63,995 nt of DNA from Lachnospiraceae bacterium (GCA_017527205.1 JAFXQK010000007.1:1-63995), one strand, 5' to 3'. Positions 51,456 through 60,420 are shown, counted from the stretch's first letter. Numbers and translations: made by a program. The notes: a model not told the origin generated them from the letters alone.

Positions 51456-52148
51456 TTAGATCTTGAAGCGGTAGCCAACTCCCCAGATGGTTTCCACATA
51501 CTGCGGCTTCGCGGAATCCTTTTCAATCTTCTCACGGATCTTTTTGATGTGTACCGTAACCGTTGCGATGTCCCCCACGGGTCCAAGTCCCCAGATCTTC
51601 TGGAATAGCTCCTCCTTCGTGAACACATGGTTAGGATTCTCCGCAAGGAAGGTCAGCAAATCAAACTCCTTAGTCGTAAAGATCTTCTCCTCGCCGTCCA
51701 CGTAAACGCGGCGGGCCGTTTTGTCGATGCGAATGCCACGGATCTCCACAATGTCATTTTGCGGCTTCTGATTGGTTCCAACAAGTCTCTCATATCTCGC
51801 CAAATGCGCCTTGACGCGCGCAACCAGCTCGCTGGGACTAAAGGGCTTCGTCATGTAATCGTCCGCGCCAAGGCCCAGTCCGCGAATCTTGTCGATGTCA
51901 TCCTTTCTCGCCGATACCATGAGGATGGGAATGTCCTTCTCCTTACGAATCTGCTTGCAAACCTCAAAGCCGTCCATGCCCGGCATCATCAGATCCAAAA
52001 TGATCAGATTATAGTCTCCCTCCAGGGCCGCCTTCAGGCCTTTGTCCCCCGTGTTGCAAATGTCCACCTGAAACTCCGAAAGTTCCAGATAATCCTTCTC
52101 CAAATCAGCAATTGCCTCTTCATCTTCCACAATCAAAATCTTACTCAT
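51456..52148 (-). CDS. OmpR-family response regulator
   Basis: A 230-aa DNA-binding response regulator. The receiver domain (1-118) has the acidic cluster EDE (8-10), phosphoacceptor Asp52 in IILDLMMPGMDG, Ser79-Ala80 and Lys101 in DYMTKPFS. The C-terminal winged helix (about 130-230) reads IFTTKEFDLLTFLAENPNHVF and VTVHIKKIREKIEKD then VGYRFKI. Its partner kinase is the gene at 52180, transcribed before it with a 31-bp gap. The controlled genes are unknown. Confidence 0.95.
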   Translation of the reverse strand: MSKILIVEDEEAIADLEKDYLELSEFQVDICNTGDKGLKAALEGDYNLIILDLMMPGMDGFEVCKQIRKEKDIPILMVSARKDDIDKIRGLGLGADDYMTKPFSPSELVARVKAHLARYERLVGTNQKPQNDIVEIRGIRIDKTARRVYVDGEEKIFTTKEFDLLTFLAENPNHVFTKEELFQKIWGLGPVGDIATVTVHIKKIREKIEKDSAKPQYVETIWGVGYRFKI

Positions 52149-52179
52149 GCTTCCTCCATTCCGAGCCTTAAATGCTCAC

Positions 52180-53652
52180 CTATGATAATTCCACGTACTT
52201 TCTCAAAACAAAATGCATGCAAGTGCCTTCCCCTTCCTTCGAGGTGGCCCAGATATAGCCGCCGTGGTCCTCAATGATCTTCTTAACAATGGAAAGTCCG
52301 ATACCGCTTCCGCCCTGCGCGGAATTTCTCGAGGCATCCGTCCGATAGAACCGCTCGAAGATCCTCGTGAGATCCTTTTGGGCAATTCCCTTTCCGTTAT
52401 CCTCGATTTCTATCTGAATGGAATCCTCATGATCTAAAATGCGAATGTCGATTCTTCCATTCGGCTTATCCATATATTTCACGCTGTTGCTGATGATGTT
52501 ATTGATGACCTTTTTCATCTGCTCCGCGTCCGCAATCACCATGGTAGACGGATCTGCCGCGTTCGCATAATTCAGCTTGATGTTACGGGATTCCAGATCC
52601 AGCCCAACCTCTTCCACGCAATCGCCAAAATAATCTGCCACGTTGATCCGCTGGAAATTATACTGAATGTGGTTCGTGTCAATGCTCGAATAGGTGGTCA
52701 GCTCATTGATCAGCTTGTCCATGTCATTGGCCTTGTTGTAGATGGTTCGAATATACTTATCCATCTTTTCAGGCGTATCCGCAACGCCGTCCATGATGCC
52801 CTCAACATAGCCCTTGATGGCTGTAATGGGGGTCTTTAAGTCATGGGAAATATTACTGATCAGCTCCCTGTTTTTCTTTTCGTTATCCTGCTTCTCCTCG
52901 GCAGATTCCTTTAGGCGAAGCCTCATGTCTTCATAATTCTGGTACAGGTCCCCGATCTCGCCCTCGGCCGTCGTCTCCAGGGCGTAATCAAAATTGCCGT
53001 CCTTGATCTTCTTCATGGCGACGTTCAGCTCCGCGATTGGCGTAAACACGCCCGTACGGATCCACCTGGTCAGCATGATGCTGGTAAACAACAGGATCAG
53101 CAAAATCGCAATAAACATGTACGCCACAAGCTTTCGAGAGATCAAGAGATGAACCCTCGTCACCACAAAAAGACTTCCCTGGCTTCCATCCGGGAAGACG
53201 AAATCCAGCTGGCTGACGTATCTCTCGAGATCATTGAAATAGATGCCTCTCTCATTGTCCTGACTTAAGGACTGATACGCCGGAAGTCTGCGGAAAATGA
53301 TTTCCGATGCCGTGGGATTCCCCGCAAAGTACAAGGTATCACCCTTTCTGACAAGAAGATAGGTAGATCTTCGACTCAATTCCTCGTTCTTTTTCTCCAG
53401 ATAGGCCTTATCCGCAAAAACGGCGACGTCCTTCTTCGCCTGACGGGCAAACTCGTCATAGACCTGATTCGCATCTCCAAGCAGATCCTTTAGATTGTCG
53501 GTCATCATGCCGTAGTCCAGATCCCGCAGGCCATAGCCCTTTTGCATATTCATCAGGTAAACGCCAATCATCATAAATGCCAACACCGTCAGTAATAACG
53601 GCAGAACGATGATACTGATAAACGTCACCTGCAGTCTTGTTTTAAACTTCAT
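52180..53652 (-). CDS. HAMP-containing sensor histidine kinase
   Basis: A 490-aa membrane kinase. TM1 is near residues 8-32 (FISIIVLPLLLTVLAFMMI), an extracytoplasmic sensor of about 145 residues follows, TM2 (MFIAILLILLFTSIML) is near 180-200, then a HAMP domain. The H box is ELISNISHDLKTPITAIKGY. The N box is NNIISNSVKYMDKPNGRI, and the G boxes are IEDNGKGIAQ and GGSGIGLSIVKKIIEDHGG. Start ATG 53652 has GGAGG 7 nt upstream; the ATG at 53670 is followed by that site, so it is too early. It pairs with the response regulator at 51456. Confidence 0.93.
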   Translation of the reverse strand: MKFKTRLQVTFISIIVLPLLLTVLAFMMIGVYLMNMQKGYGLRDLDYGMMTDNLKDLLGDANQVYDEFARQAKKDVAVFADKAYLEKKNEELSRRSTYLLVRKGDTLYFAGNPTASEIIFRRLPAYQSLSQDNERGIYFNDLERYVSQLDFVFPDGSQGSLFVVTRVHLLISRKLVAYMFIAILLILLFTSIMLTRWIRTGVFTPIAELNVAMKKIKDGNFDYALETTAEGEIGDLYQNYEDMRLRLKESAEEKQDNEKKNRELISNISHDLKTPITAIKGYVEGIMDGVADTPEKMDKYIRTIYNKANDMDKLINELTTYSSIDTNHIQYNFQRINVADYFGDCVEEVGLDLESRNIKLNYANAADPSTMVIADAEQMKKVINNIISNSVKYMDKPNGRIDIRILDHEDSIQIEIEDNGKGIAQKDLTRIFERFYRTDASRNSAQGGSGIGLSIVKKIIEDHGGYIWATSKEGEGTCMHFVLRKYVELS

Positions 53653-53740
53653 GACGCTCCCTCCTGCCATCTATTCTAGCACGTTTCTTTGCAAAATGTT
53701 TTAAAACAATCCAATATAATGATTAAAAAAATATAAAATA

Positions 53741-53769
53741 TTGTTTTTTTCTTTTGTTTTTTGTATGAT
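53741..53769 (+). promoter_or_regulatory. Candidate promoter of the CE2 esterase gene
   Basis: On the plus strand TTGTTT (53741-53746) and TATGAT (53764-53769) are separated by 17 bp in an AT-rich stretch. It points at the esterase gene starting at 53866 and away from the kinase gene. Match to consensus is moderate. The 195-bp divergent gap contains no other feature I can support. Confidence 0.55.
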
Positions 53770-53865
53770 AAGCTTATCAGCCCTAAACGGAAATGAAGAA
53801 TGGATTTGCCGACAGATGCAACGAAAAACGGCAGAAATCAAAAACGTTAGAAATGGAGAAGACTT

Positions 53866-54933
53866 ATGAACGTCACTTTAAATACGCAAAACGTAAAGCA
53901 CCTGGGACGTACGATTTTAATGAAGGATACCCTGTTTCTTAGCCTGTCAGGCTCTGGAATGGAATTTGAATATGAGGGCCGCGGGCTCACGCTGACGCTC
54001 CTTGGCGGAGGCGCTTCCGTCGTTCCTGACAATGAGGCGAATTATGCGCGCATGGCGATTTACGTGGACGATGAGCGCGTATACGACGTTCAGCTGTCCG
54101 CTGCCCAAACCACGTTTCGCCTGGCAGAGAGCGCGCAGCCGAAAAAGTCCGTCATTCGCGTGATTAAGCTCTCTGAGTGCGCCATGTCCCTGGCAGGCAT
54201 TGCCCCCTTGGAAATCTCTGCGGGAGAAACCGTAAAACCCACTCCTGCCAAGGCGCATAAAATCGAGTTCATCGGTGATTCCATCACCTGCGGCTACGGA
54301 ATTGATGACGAAGATCCCCTCCATCCCTTCCAGACGAAGACGGAGGACGTGACCAGAGCCTATGCCTATAAGACGGCAAAGGCACTTGGCGCAGACTACA
54401 GCATGTTCTCCACCAGCGGCTATGGCATTATCTCTGGTTACACGGACGATCCGACCGTTAAGATGACCAATCAGCTGATCCCTGATTTTTATGAATCCAT
54501 GGGCTTTAGCTATGACCTGATGCCCTCCCATCCTGCCCCAATGGACATTCCATGGACGTTTCAGGCCTTCGTTCCCGATGCGGTCGTCATAAACCTTGGA
54601 ACCAATGATGACAGCTACTGTCAAGAGGATACTGCCAGACAGCAGGAATACGCGGACGCTTACGCTTCCTTCCTAAAGGTCATCCGCAAACATAATCCTA
54701 ACGCCATGATAATCTGTGCCCTAGGTCTCATGGGAGACCGATTATACCCTTGGGTTTGTAAGGCCGCCAAGACCTATTCCGAAGAGACGGGCGACCAGCG
54801 CATTCATACCGTACGCCTTCCCGAGCAGGATCCCGAAATCGGCTACGTTTCCGATTATCATCCGCTCGAATCCGCGCACGAAAAAGCTGCAAACGTCTTA
54901 ATCCCTGCCATTCGCGAAATCATGGGCTGGTAA
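53866..54933 (+). CDS. SGNH/GDSL esterase, CE2-like
   Basis: A 355-aa intracellular esterase. Residues 1 to about 125 form a beta jelly-roll of the kind in CE2 acetylxylan esterases (MEFEYEGRGLTLTLLGGGAS). From 133 the SGNH core has FIGDSITCGYG with nucleophile Ser139, VVINLGTNDDSY with Gly/Asn around 245-247, and SDYHPLESAH with Asp330-His332, the CE2 layout. It has no signal peptide, so it probably deacetylates imported oligosaccharides, fitting the GH43 and galactokinase genes in this window. Plus strand, own promoter; ATG 53866 follows GGAG. Confidence 0.9.
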   Translation: MNVTLNTQNVKHLGRTILMKDTLFLSLSGSGMEFEYEGRGLTLTLLGGGASVVPDNEANYARMAIYVDDERVYDVQLSAAQTTFRLAESAQPKKSVIRVIKLSECAMSLAGIAPLEISAGETVKPTPAKAHKIEFIGDSITCGYGIDDEDPLHPFQTKTEDVTRAYAYKTAKALGADYSMFSTSGYGIISGYTDDPTVKMTNQLIPDFYESMGFSYDLMPSHPAPMDIPWTFQAFVPDAVVINLGTNDDSYCQEDTARQQEYADAYASFLKVIRKHNPNAMIICALGLMGDRLYPWVCKAAKTYSEETGDQRIHTVRLPEQDPEIGYVSDYHPLESAHEKAANVLIPAIREIMGW

Positions 54934-54943
54934 GACCAATGAG

Positions 54944-55003
54944 AAAAAAAGCCCGATCAGAACCCATCTTACGGGAATCGGTTCTGTTCGGGCAATATTT
55001 TTG
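54944..55003. terminator. Bidirectional intrinsic terminator
   Basis: A 14-bp stem GCCCGATCAGAACC/GGTTCTGTTCGGGC with one mismatch (54951-54993) lies between the convergent CE2 esterase and FakA-like genes. On the minus strand it is followed by seven T; on the plus strand by AATATTTTT. It stops both transcripts. Confidence 0.88.
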
Positions 55004-55068
55004 TATGACTATGACAGGAACAATGCCTAATGGATACGCTTGCATCGTTTCACGCAAAGCTTTTCGCC

Positions 55069-55320
55069 TTAACCGTGAAGGCCCCTTGCCTGACGATCCA
55101 TGTCCTCCACGACAATGTCATAGATCTCCCCAAGGCTTCTTCCATACTCCAAAATCTTCCAAGGCTCATTGGTATGAAAATGAATCTTGATCAGCTCATC
55201 ATCTCCTACGGCCAAAAGGCAGTCACCCTGAAAATGCTCCGTGATATAATCCGTAATCTCATCCTCGTCCAGACCCGTTCCCTCGATCAGTAGCTGCGTG
55301 TCATAGCGAAACTCTAACAT
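55069..55320 (-). CDS. Stand-alone C-terminal-type domain of FakA/YloV
   Basis: An 83-aa protein matching one domain of the DAK/FakA-YloV fatty-acid kinase family (about 550 aa). FRYDTQLLIEGTGLDEDEI, CLLAVGDDELIKIHFHTNEP and DIVVEDMDRQARGL correspond to the middle/C-terminal stretch that in FakA binds the fatty acid-binding partner. No kinase domain or start of one is upstream. AAAGGAGG 9 nt before the ATG shows it is a real gene and not a leftover, but the partner or substrate is unknown. Confidence 0.8.
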   Translation of the reverse strand: MLEFRYDTQLLIEGTGLDEDEITDYITEHFQGDCLLAVGDDELIKIHFHTNEPWKILEYGRSLGEIYDIVVEDMDRQARGLHG

Positions 55321-55432
55321 TTGCCTTATCCTCCTTTATCCTTGCATCTCTTTTTCGTTCTTCGAAACCCAAATGCCATTATAAACGATACCAAGGCAAA
55401 ATGTAAAGTAAAATAGCCTTTCTGACAAAAAT

Positions 55433-56611
55433 TCATCGAAAATAGAGCGTGACGTTACCGATCTGAATTTCGTCTCCAGGCTCTAGTTTCGTCTTTTCGT
55501 AGGGCTGTAATCTTGTTTTATTGCAATAGGTTCCATTGGTCGAATTCTCATCCTCCAGATAATAATCCTCAGCGTCATGAAGCAGACGCGCGTGCATTCT
55601 GGATACGGATTCATCCGAAAGATACAGATCAACCTTTTCTTTATACTTCCCGATCAGCAAATTTCCCGTTCCAAGCTCCGATGCCTTGCGTCCGTCCGCA
55701 TAATACAGCCTGCGAATGCTCTCTTTCTTCTCCGGCTTTTGGGAGAGAAAGGTCGTTCTGCCATACTCCTCCTCATAGGTGGTCTCTTCTGCCACTGCAT
55801 AGCCGCTTATCAGGCGCTGCATGCTCTCCTGATACTCCTCCCGCTTTTCCTGCTCCTTACTCTTCTTGTTCTTTTTCGAATCGAACAGGCCAAAGATTCT
55901 TCTGGGCACTGCCGTCTCCTGCTCCTGCGTTTTTTCGGAAGGCTTTATGCTTTCCACCGTCTCAGCCTGGGCATTTCCCTGTTCCCGCACTACGTTTTCC
56001 CAGGGATCCGAGACCTCAAGCCTACGGCTTTCAGGCTGCAAGGCCTGTTCCTTTTTCTCCTTTTTCTGCTCCAGCACCTTTACGTCCTTAAAGATTTGCT
56101 CCTGAAGATAGGACTCACCGTTTCGCTCTACCTGCTCATACATCTTATAAACGCATTCCACCAATTCGGAATCATCATAATCAATTTTCTCTACCAGAAA
56201 AGCCAATAGCTGCAGAAAATCATTCTTCCCCTCATAATAAGGCACATACAGAAAAGAAAAAACAGGCTCCTCCAAGTCCTCGAAAATATGTTGCGGCTGC
56301 CAAATGACATTCTCCTCCCTCAGCAAAAAGCGCTCTAGCTCACGCTGTAATTTCTGCAGACTATATATAAAATCCAAGAGCCATTCCCGCGAAATGTTTC
56401 CCTTTTGATGAAGCTGTACCAGATTCTGCTTTGACGTAATGTCATAGTATAAAAAAGCTCCTCCATCCAAATACCTAAGACTACAGGGGAGCAGACCCTT
56501 AATGCCGCCTCGGGTAACGATACAATACTGGTATTTCTTTTCTTCTGGCTTCTCGGGAAGCCCAAGCCTTACATAATTGCTGTGTAGATTCCTGACATAT
56601 TCCACGTTCAT
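55433..56611 (-). CDS. FHA-domain protein with DUF6382 N-terminus
   Basis: A 392-aa cytoplasmic protein. Residues 1 to about 165 (NVEYVRNLHSNYVRLGLPEK, REWLLDFIYSLQKLQREL) match the DUF6382-type domain next to Tad pilus genes in Firmicutes. A Lys/Glu/Gln-rich linker of about 140 residues (NKKSKEQEKREEYQESMQ) then leads to a C-terminal FHA domain (about 305-392): GNLLIGKYKEKVDLYLSD, SVSRMHARL, EDENSTNGTYCNK. FHA domains bind phosphothreonine. Start ATG 56611 has GGAGG upstream and overlaps the TadE-like stop (ATGA). Probably part of the pilus operon; the phospho-partner is unknown. Confidence 0.85.
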   Translation of the reverse strand: MNVEYVRNLHSNYVRLGLPEKPEEKKYQYCIVTRGGIKGLLPCSLRYLDGGAFLYYDITSKQNLVQLHQKGNISREWLLDFIYSLQKLQRELERFLLREENVIWQPQHIFEDLEEPVFSFLYVPYYEGKNDFLQLLAFLVEKIDYDDSELVECVYKMYEQVERNGESYLQEQIFKDVKVLEQKKEKKEQALQPESRRLEVSDPWENVVREQGNAQAETVESIKPSEKTQEQETAVPRRIFGLFDSKKNKKSKEQEKREEYQESMQRLISGYAVAEETTYEEEYGRTTFLSQKPEKKESIRRLYYADGRKASELGTGNLLIGKYKEKVDLYLSDESVSRMHARLLHDAEDYYLEDENSTNGTYCNKTRLQPYEKTKLEPGDEIQIGNVTLYFR

Positions 56612-57045
56612 TTCTTTTCCTCCAAATTCAAAGTGATTTTCCTGCAAAGTCGCAAAAAAGCAGCAGGATTTAGGATCGAGGCTTCGCACGCAGTCTCTGT
56701 GCTCCATATCCGGTCTCCAATAAGTAATTGCCCACTCCTGCCTACCTGAAGGCTTCCAGGCCGAACAGTCAGATGGATGCTGCTTAGTTCCCACGCATAA
56801 TGCTTGTTTTTCACATAACCCGTTTGCCATTGTATTATCTGATTCTGCCGTGCCTCTCGAGAAGTCTCCCCCATCTGTGCGACGCCGACGGTCAAAATGG
56901 CCGTATTCTGCTCCATCAAACACCTGTTATACCAAAAAAGCAAAAAACAGATCACAAAAATGATGCTTCCCAAAACAATTGGCAAAACTAGCGAGGCCTC
57001 CACCGTAAAATAGGCACTCACTCCCCATCTTTTCTTTTTTCTCAT
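56608..57045 (-). CDS. TadE-like minor pilin protein
   Basis: A protein of about 145 aa. A short basic head (MRKKKRWG) and the TadE-type segment SAYFTVEASLVLPIVLG continue into one hydrophobic helix (FVICFLLFWY), then an extracytoplasmic domain without recognised motif. TVEASLVLP is the prepilin-like conserved block, cut by a TadV-type peptidase in pilin-like proteins. Start at ATG 57045 is preceded only loosely by AAGGG; a GTG at 57054 is possible. ATGA overlap couples it to the FHA gene. Confidence 0.8.
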   Translation of the reverse strand: MRKKKRWGVSAYFTVEASLVLPIVLGSIIFVICFLLFWYNRCLMEQNTAILTVGVAQMGETSREARQNQIIQWQTGYVKNKHYAWELSSIHLTVRPGSLQVGRSGQLLIGDRIWSTETACEASILNPAAFLRLCRKITLNLEEKK

Positions 57046-57065
57046 TGTCTTCACGTCCCTTCTCC

Positions 57066-57491
57066 TCAACAGATGCAAAATGCGACAAGGCATCCCAGCC
57101 ACAAAAACGGCAGATAAGGAAGTCTTAAATCCTTCTTCCCAAGCTTTGCCAGCAGAATCACGGCTGAGAATGCCCCTATGATGAGCATGCTTATCCCAAA
57201 TGCGATCACCACGCGGTCAAACAGTAACAGGAAATTCAACTGGAGCAACACAATGCCGTCTCCAACACCCGCTCCTCCCGTCATGCCAGCCAAGGCCAGC
57301 AACAGCAACCCTGGCACGGTTCCAAATAACAGCATTTCCCAGGAAGTACTGCCGCGCAGCAAAAGCCATCCTGCCGTCAAAATGGCAGCAAATGAGCCCA
57401 TTCCAAGCACAATTGTCGAAATCTCACGTCTTCTTGCATCCAAAATAGCCAACGCAGCCAGATAAATCATGGTTCCCACAGAAATCAGCAT
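57066..57491 (-). CDS. Prepilin peptidase, A24 (TadV/CpaA-like)
   Basis: A 141-aa membrane protein of about five helices, the small A24 aspartic peptidase that cleaves prepilins. The two catalytic Asp are in ILDARRREIS (Asp18) and GGAGVGDGIVLLQ (Asp of GxGD near residue 78). It lies between the two TadE-like genes, 20 bp before the second. No N-methylase domain is present, as in TadV-type enzymes, so it processes Flp and TadE-like pilins. Confidence 0.9.
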   Translation of the reverse strand: MLISVGTMIYLAALAILDARRREISTIVLGMGSFAAILTAGWLLLRGSTSWEMLLFGTVPGLLLLALAGMTGGAGVGDGIVLLQLNFLLLFDRVVIAFGISMLIIGAFSAVILLAKLGKKDLRLPYLPFLWLGCLVAFCIC

Positions 57492-57503
57492 CGTTCTCCC
57501 CTC

Positions 57504-58505
57504 CTATTTTCCGCATCTCGAACAAGGCCGATAGTCCTTCGCTTCCTTCCAGGTCACCGTCCGAATCGTCCTTTTTAATCCCGAGCAATCCCTGCGATAA
57601 TGAAAGCATGCTCCCTCCGGCGAAATCCATACCTGCGCCGGAATGGTTTCCTGCTTGCAAATGCTGCATGCCCGATAAAAACTCCCCTTGGCATTCCTCG
57701 CCGAAGAAAGCACTTCTTTAGAAACAGCCTCAGGGCTTAGCTTTAAGTGACTGCAATTTAAGTCCAGGTGATACACCTCAGCGTTCTCCGTCAGATAGTA
57801 TAATCCCCGGTCCGTCTCAGGGAGTTCAAAGCCAGTCCACACTCTCCCATAATAATGGTTTTCCATCCAGAAGCTTCGAAATCCCGGAAACGACCATCTG
57901 GGCTCTACGGGATACGATACCTGAAATCCCACCAGATCGTCCTGATTGATGATGGTTCCTCCCAGATAGAAAAGCCCCTCTTTTCCAATTGGTGCCGACT
58001 CTAAGTATTCCTTGCCCAGAGCCTCCTCCACCCTCCCCTTGACATAGCCATAGGAGAAGGTCAGGTTTCCGACCGTCGCCAAGGACTGTTGCATCTGGCT
58101 GCCAGCCTGTCCACTCAGCTTCGTCCCCTGCTGGCGAAATTCCCTCAGAACCGTTCCGTAAAGGCAGGTCTCCCTTCCAATCCTCCAAAAGGCCATTTCC
58201 ATCCTTCCATGAAGGCGCAGCATTTCCATGCCGCTGCCAAGCGTCAGAAAAAATAGAAGAAACAGCGGAAGTACCAACGAGGCCTCCACCGTCAGGGAAG
58301 CCCTCCATCGCTTTGAAAAGAAGGTGCGCGGCGATGCTCCCTCCATGGAATGAAGCTCTTGTTTGACAAACAAGGCGTGCTTTTTGAAAATCAGACCTTG
58401 GACAGGTCTGGATGGGGTTTTCGTAGGATTCAAAGAAGGTGCTTGAAATATATTTTCCTTTTCTTGATTTTTTTGTGTAGGATGCTGGTTCCACAGAGAG
58501 AACAT
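57504..58505 (-). CDS. TadE-like protein with N-terminal extension and Cys-rich tail
   Basis: A 333-aa protein. It opens with an unusual 68-residue cytoplasmic-looking extension (Gln/Lys-rich, then RWRASLTVEASLVLPLFLL), then one hydrophobic helix and a long external domain. The C-terminal 75 residues hold paired Cys motifs: CSICKQ and CSRCGK (two CxxC knuckles) and a His/Cys stretch near DCSGLK, a probable metal-binding tail. I keep ATG 58505 because AAGGAGGGG lies 7 nt upstream; the inner ATG at 58346 has no ribosome site. Part of the Tad operon. Confidence 0.84.
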   Translation of the reverse strand: MFSLWNQHPTQKNQEKENIFQAPSLNPTKTPSRPVQGLIFKKHALFVKQELHSMEGASPRTFFSKRWRASLTVEASLVLPLFLLFFLTLGSGMEMLRLHGRMEMAFWRIGRETCLYGTVLREFRQQGTKLSGQAGSQMQQSLATVGNLTFSYGYVKGRVEEALGKEYLESAPIGKEGLFYLGGTIINQDDLVGFQVSYPVEPRWSFPGFRSFWMENHYYGRVWTGFELPETDRGLYYLTENAEVYHLDLNCSHLKLSPEAVSKEVLSSARNAKGSFYRACSICKQETIPAQVWISPEGACFHYRRDCSGLKRTIRTVTWKEAKDYRPCSRCGK

Positions 58506-58563
58506 CGCCGCGCCCCTCCTTTTTTCATAAAATCACCTTGCCCGGCCACGTGCGGGCGCTTGA

Positions 58564-60039
58564 TTAGTATTGTTTTTCCTCCCAAAGCTCCGTGCGATAC
58601 CCATACTTACTAGTGATGACAATTCTCGTTTTGATTTGCGTGCAAGCACCGTCCAGCCGAAAGGCTTGATTTCCCATCGTCAGCCGAACGTCACTCTCAA
58701 CAACGTCCATGGCCCTACAGGTCATCTCCGTCTCATCCTCCAATAACAGCAAAATTCTAAGATAGTCCTGATAGGACAAGCCTTCCTTTGCCTTTGACGC
58801 ATCTCCCATGCTCCAGAGATCCTCCAAAAAGGAGCTTAAGCCATAGTGCCAGGTCTCTTTTGTTTTCATCAGAGGAACCCTTCCGTCATCCATCAGAATG
58901 CCCAGGTCATAAATGCTCTCCGCATAAGCCCATCCCAGGAGAATTGTGGTGCTAAACAGTTCCTCCAGCTCCGGAACTCCCAAAATAGTGCTGAGCGCCA
59001 GTGCCACCAAATCAGCCTCCTCCCGCTTCGTCTCATCGGAAAACAAATAGGTTGCGTTGGCTGCTTCGCGCAGTGCCAAAAGACGATACAGCACGTTGCG
59101 CAAATTCCATGCGTCCGATTCCTCACCGGAGAGAACATATTCGAGCTCATATTCCAGGGCGCTGCCCTCCTTCGGCGCCCCATAGCACCCCAGATAAGCC
59201 CTAAGCCATTCCACGAACAAGACCTTCTCTGCTGCATCCTCCACCGTATTTTGGTCACTCAGTGGAAGATTCCCCAGGTTCTGCTTACCTCCTTTGATTC
59301 TTTGATAAATCAAATCTGACGTACTGAGCCTTTTCCCAGAAAGAGGCTTGTTTCCCATTGTCTGCCAAAGAATCCCCGTCTTTCTGTGATTCTCCATAAC
59401 AACGGTCGGATTGTCGAATTCCAAAATCGCATTTTCTTTTCCATCCTGCGAGACCTCCTTGCCCTGCCATGCGGCAATCTGCTCATCCACGACCCGCTTT
59501 TCCTCCTCCACGTCCCTTGTATCCAGATGATACTCCTTGACGGTCTTCACCCATTCCAGCGCTTCCTGTACGGCAATCACGCCATAATCATCCTTGATCG
59601 CCTCCACGGCCTTCCTTCGAAACACGCTGCCATTTCCATCCGTCAGCAGGGAGTATCCCGTCAGATCAGCGCTTTCCAGCTGCATGCCCAAAAGATCACG
59701 CGCCCTGGATTTCAGCAGCGTAGTCCCGGCATCCCTCATGGGATGATCCATATTCAGGTCAAGATACCAGGCTAATCGTCCTTCCAGGTTTCTCCTGCTG
59801 GCCGTCTTTGTTCCGTAGGAAAAATCGATGGCCAGCAGATTATACCTGCGAAACAGCTCCCGATGGTATTCCGCCATCACGCTGTCCATGCATGCATCCG
59901 AAATACAGGCCGCTTCGAGCTGTATGGTATTTAACCGTGCCCCCTCCATCAGTACGAAAAATAGTGACGTCATCACGCCGAGCGTCAGCGCAAGATAAAC
60001 CGTCAAAAAAGCCGGCAACTTTTTTTCCCGTGTCATCAT
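58564..60039 (-). CDS. DUF5702 (TadG-like) pilus-associated protein
   Basis: A 491-aa protein with one N-terminal membrane helix (PAFLTVYLALTLGVMTSLFFV) and a large external domain typical of DUF5702: EAACISDACMDSVMAEYHRE, RRYNLLAIDFSYG, then helical stretches to residue 450. Such proteins take the place of TadG in Firmicutes Tad loci. The start overlaps the Flp pilin stop as ATGATGA, so translation is coupled. No enzymatic motif is visible; its role at the pilus base or wall is inferred from location. Confidence 0.85.
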   Translation of the reverse strand: MMTREKKLPAFLTVYLALTLGVMTSLFFVLMEGARLNTIQLEAACISDACMDSVMAEYHRELFRRYNLLAIDFSYGTKTASRRNLEGRLAWYLDLNMDHPMRDAGTTLLKSRARDLLGMQLESADLTGYSLLTDGNGSVFRRKAVEAIKDDYGVIAVQEALEWVKTVKEYHLDTRDVEEEKRVVDEQIAAWQGKEVSQDGKENAILEFDNPTVVMENHRKTGILWQTMGNKPLSGKRLSTSDLIYQRIKGGKQNLGNLPLSDQNTVEDAAEKVLFVEWLRAYLGCYGAPKEGSALEYELEYVLSGEESDAWNLRNVLYRLLALREAANATYLFSDETKREEADLVALALSTILGVPELEELFSTTILLGWAYAESIYDLGILMDDGRVPLMKTKETWHYGLSSFLEDLWSMGDASKAKEGLSYQDYLRILLLLEDETEMTCRAMDVVESDVRLTMGNQAFRLDGACTQIKTRIVITSKYGYRTELWEEKQY

Positions 60040-60206
60040 ACCTTGTCTGTTTGCTTTGTAATCTTGCTGAAGATGGAATTTACAATCTTTGTAATTTGCT
60101 CTTTGAATATCAAAACCAGTCCCACGAGCACCACGATGATAAGGATGATCTCGACAGTTCCCATTCCTTCCTCATCCCTCAAAAGATCCTTCCAGTTTCT
60201 CAACAT
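60036..60206 (-). CDS. Flp-type (type IVb) pilin, 56 aa
   Basis: A short gene often missed. The peptide starts MLRNWKDLLRDEEG and continues MGTVEIILIIVVL, with a prepilin site after Gly14 leaving Met at +1 and Glu at +5, the type IVb rule. A hydrophobic helix runs to about residue 34 and a short polar tail follows (KEQITKIVNSIFSKITKQTD). Start ATG 60206 is preceded by GAGAGGA about 9 nt upstream. It is presumably the major Tad pilin. The 17-bp repeat array at 60310 lies directly upstream of it. Confidence 0.86.
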   Translation of the reverse strand: MLRNWKDLLRDEEGMGTVEIILIIVVLVGLVLIFKEQITKIVNSIFSKITKQTDKV

Positions 60207-60309
60207 AGCCTTATCCTCTCTTTCCGTCCATTCATGGACCTTTGTTTCTTATGACCGTTCGTTTCTTTCCCATCGCTCTCAGGCTTTTCTTTTATCATTC
60301 CTTCTCGTT

Positions 60310-60420
60310 ACAATTCTTTTCTCTTTACAATCCTTTTCTCTTTACAATCCTTTTCTCTTTACAATCCTTTTCTCTTTACAATCCTTTTCTCTTTACAATC
60401 CTTTTCTCTTTACAATCCTC
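60310..60420. repeat. 17-bp minisatellite, six copies
   Basis: Unit ACAATCCTTTTCTCTTT (first copy has ACAATTC) repeats six times at 60310-60411, with a partial seventh to 60420, in perfect register; copies 2-6 are identical. On the minus strand each unit reads AAAGAGAAAAGGATTGT, containing an AAAGGA ribosome-site-like string. It lies between the TadB-TadC gene and the pilin gene. Such perfect short repeats tend to vary in number, so spacing or mRNA structure before the pilin could vary between strains. Confidence 0.88.
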
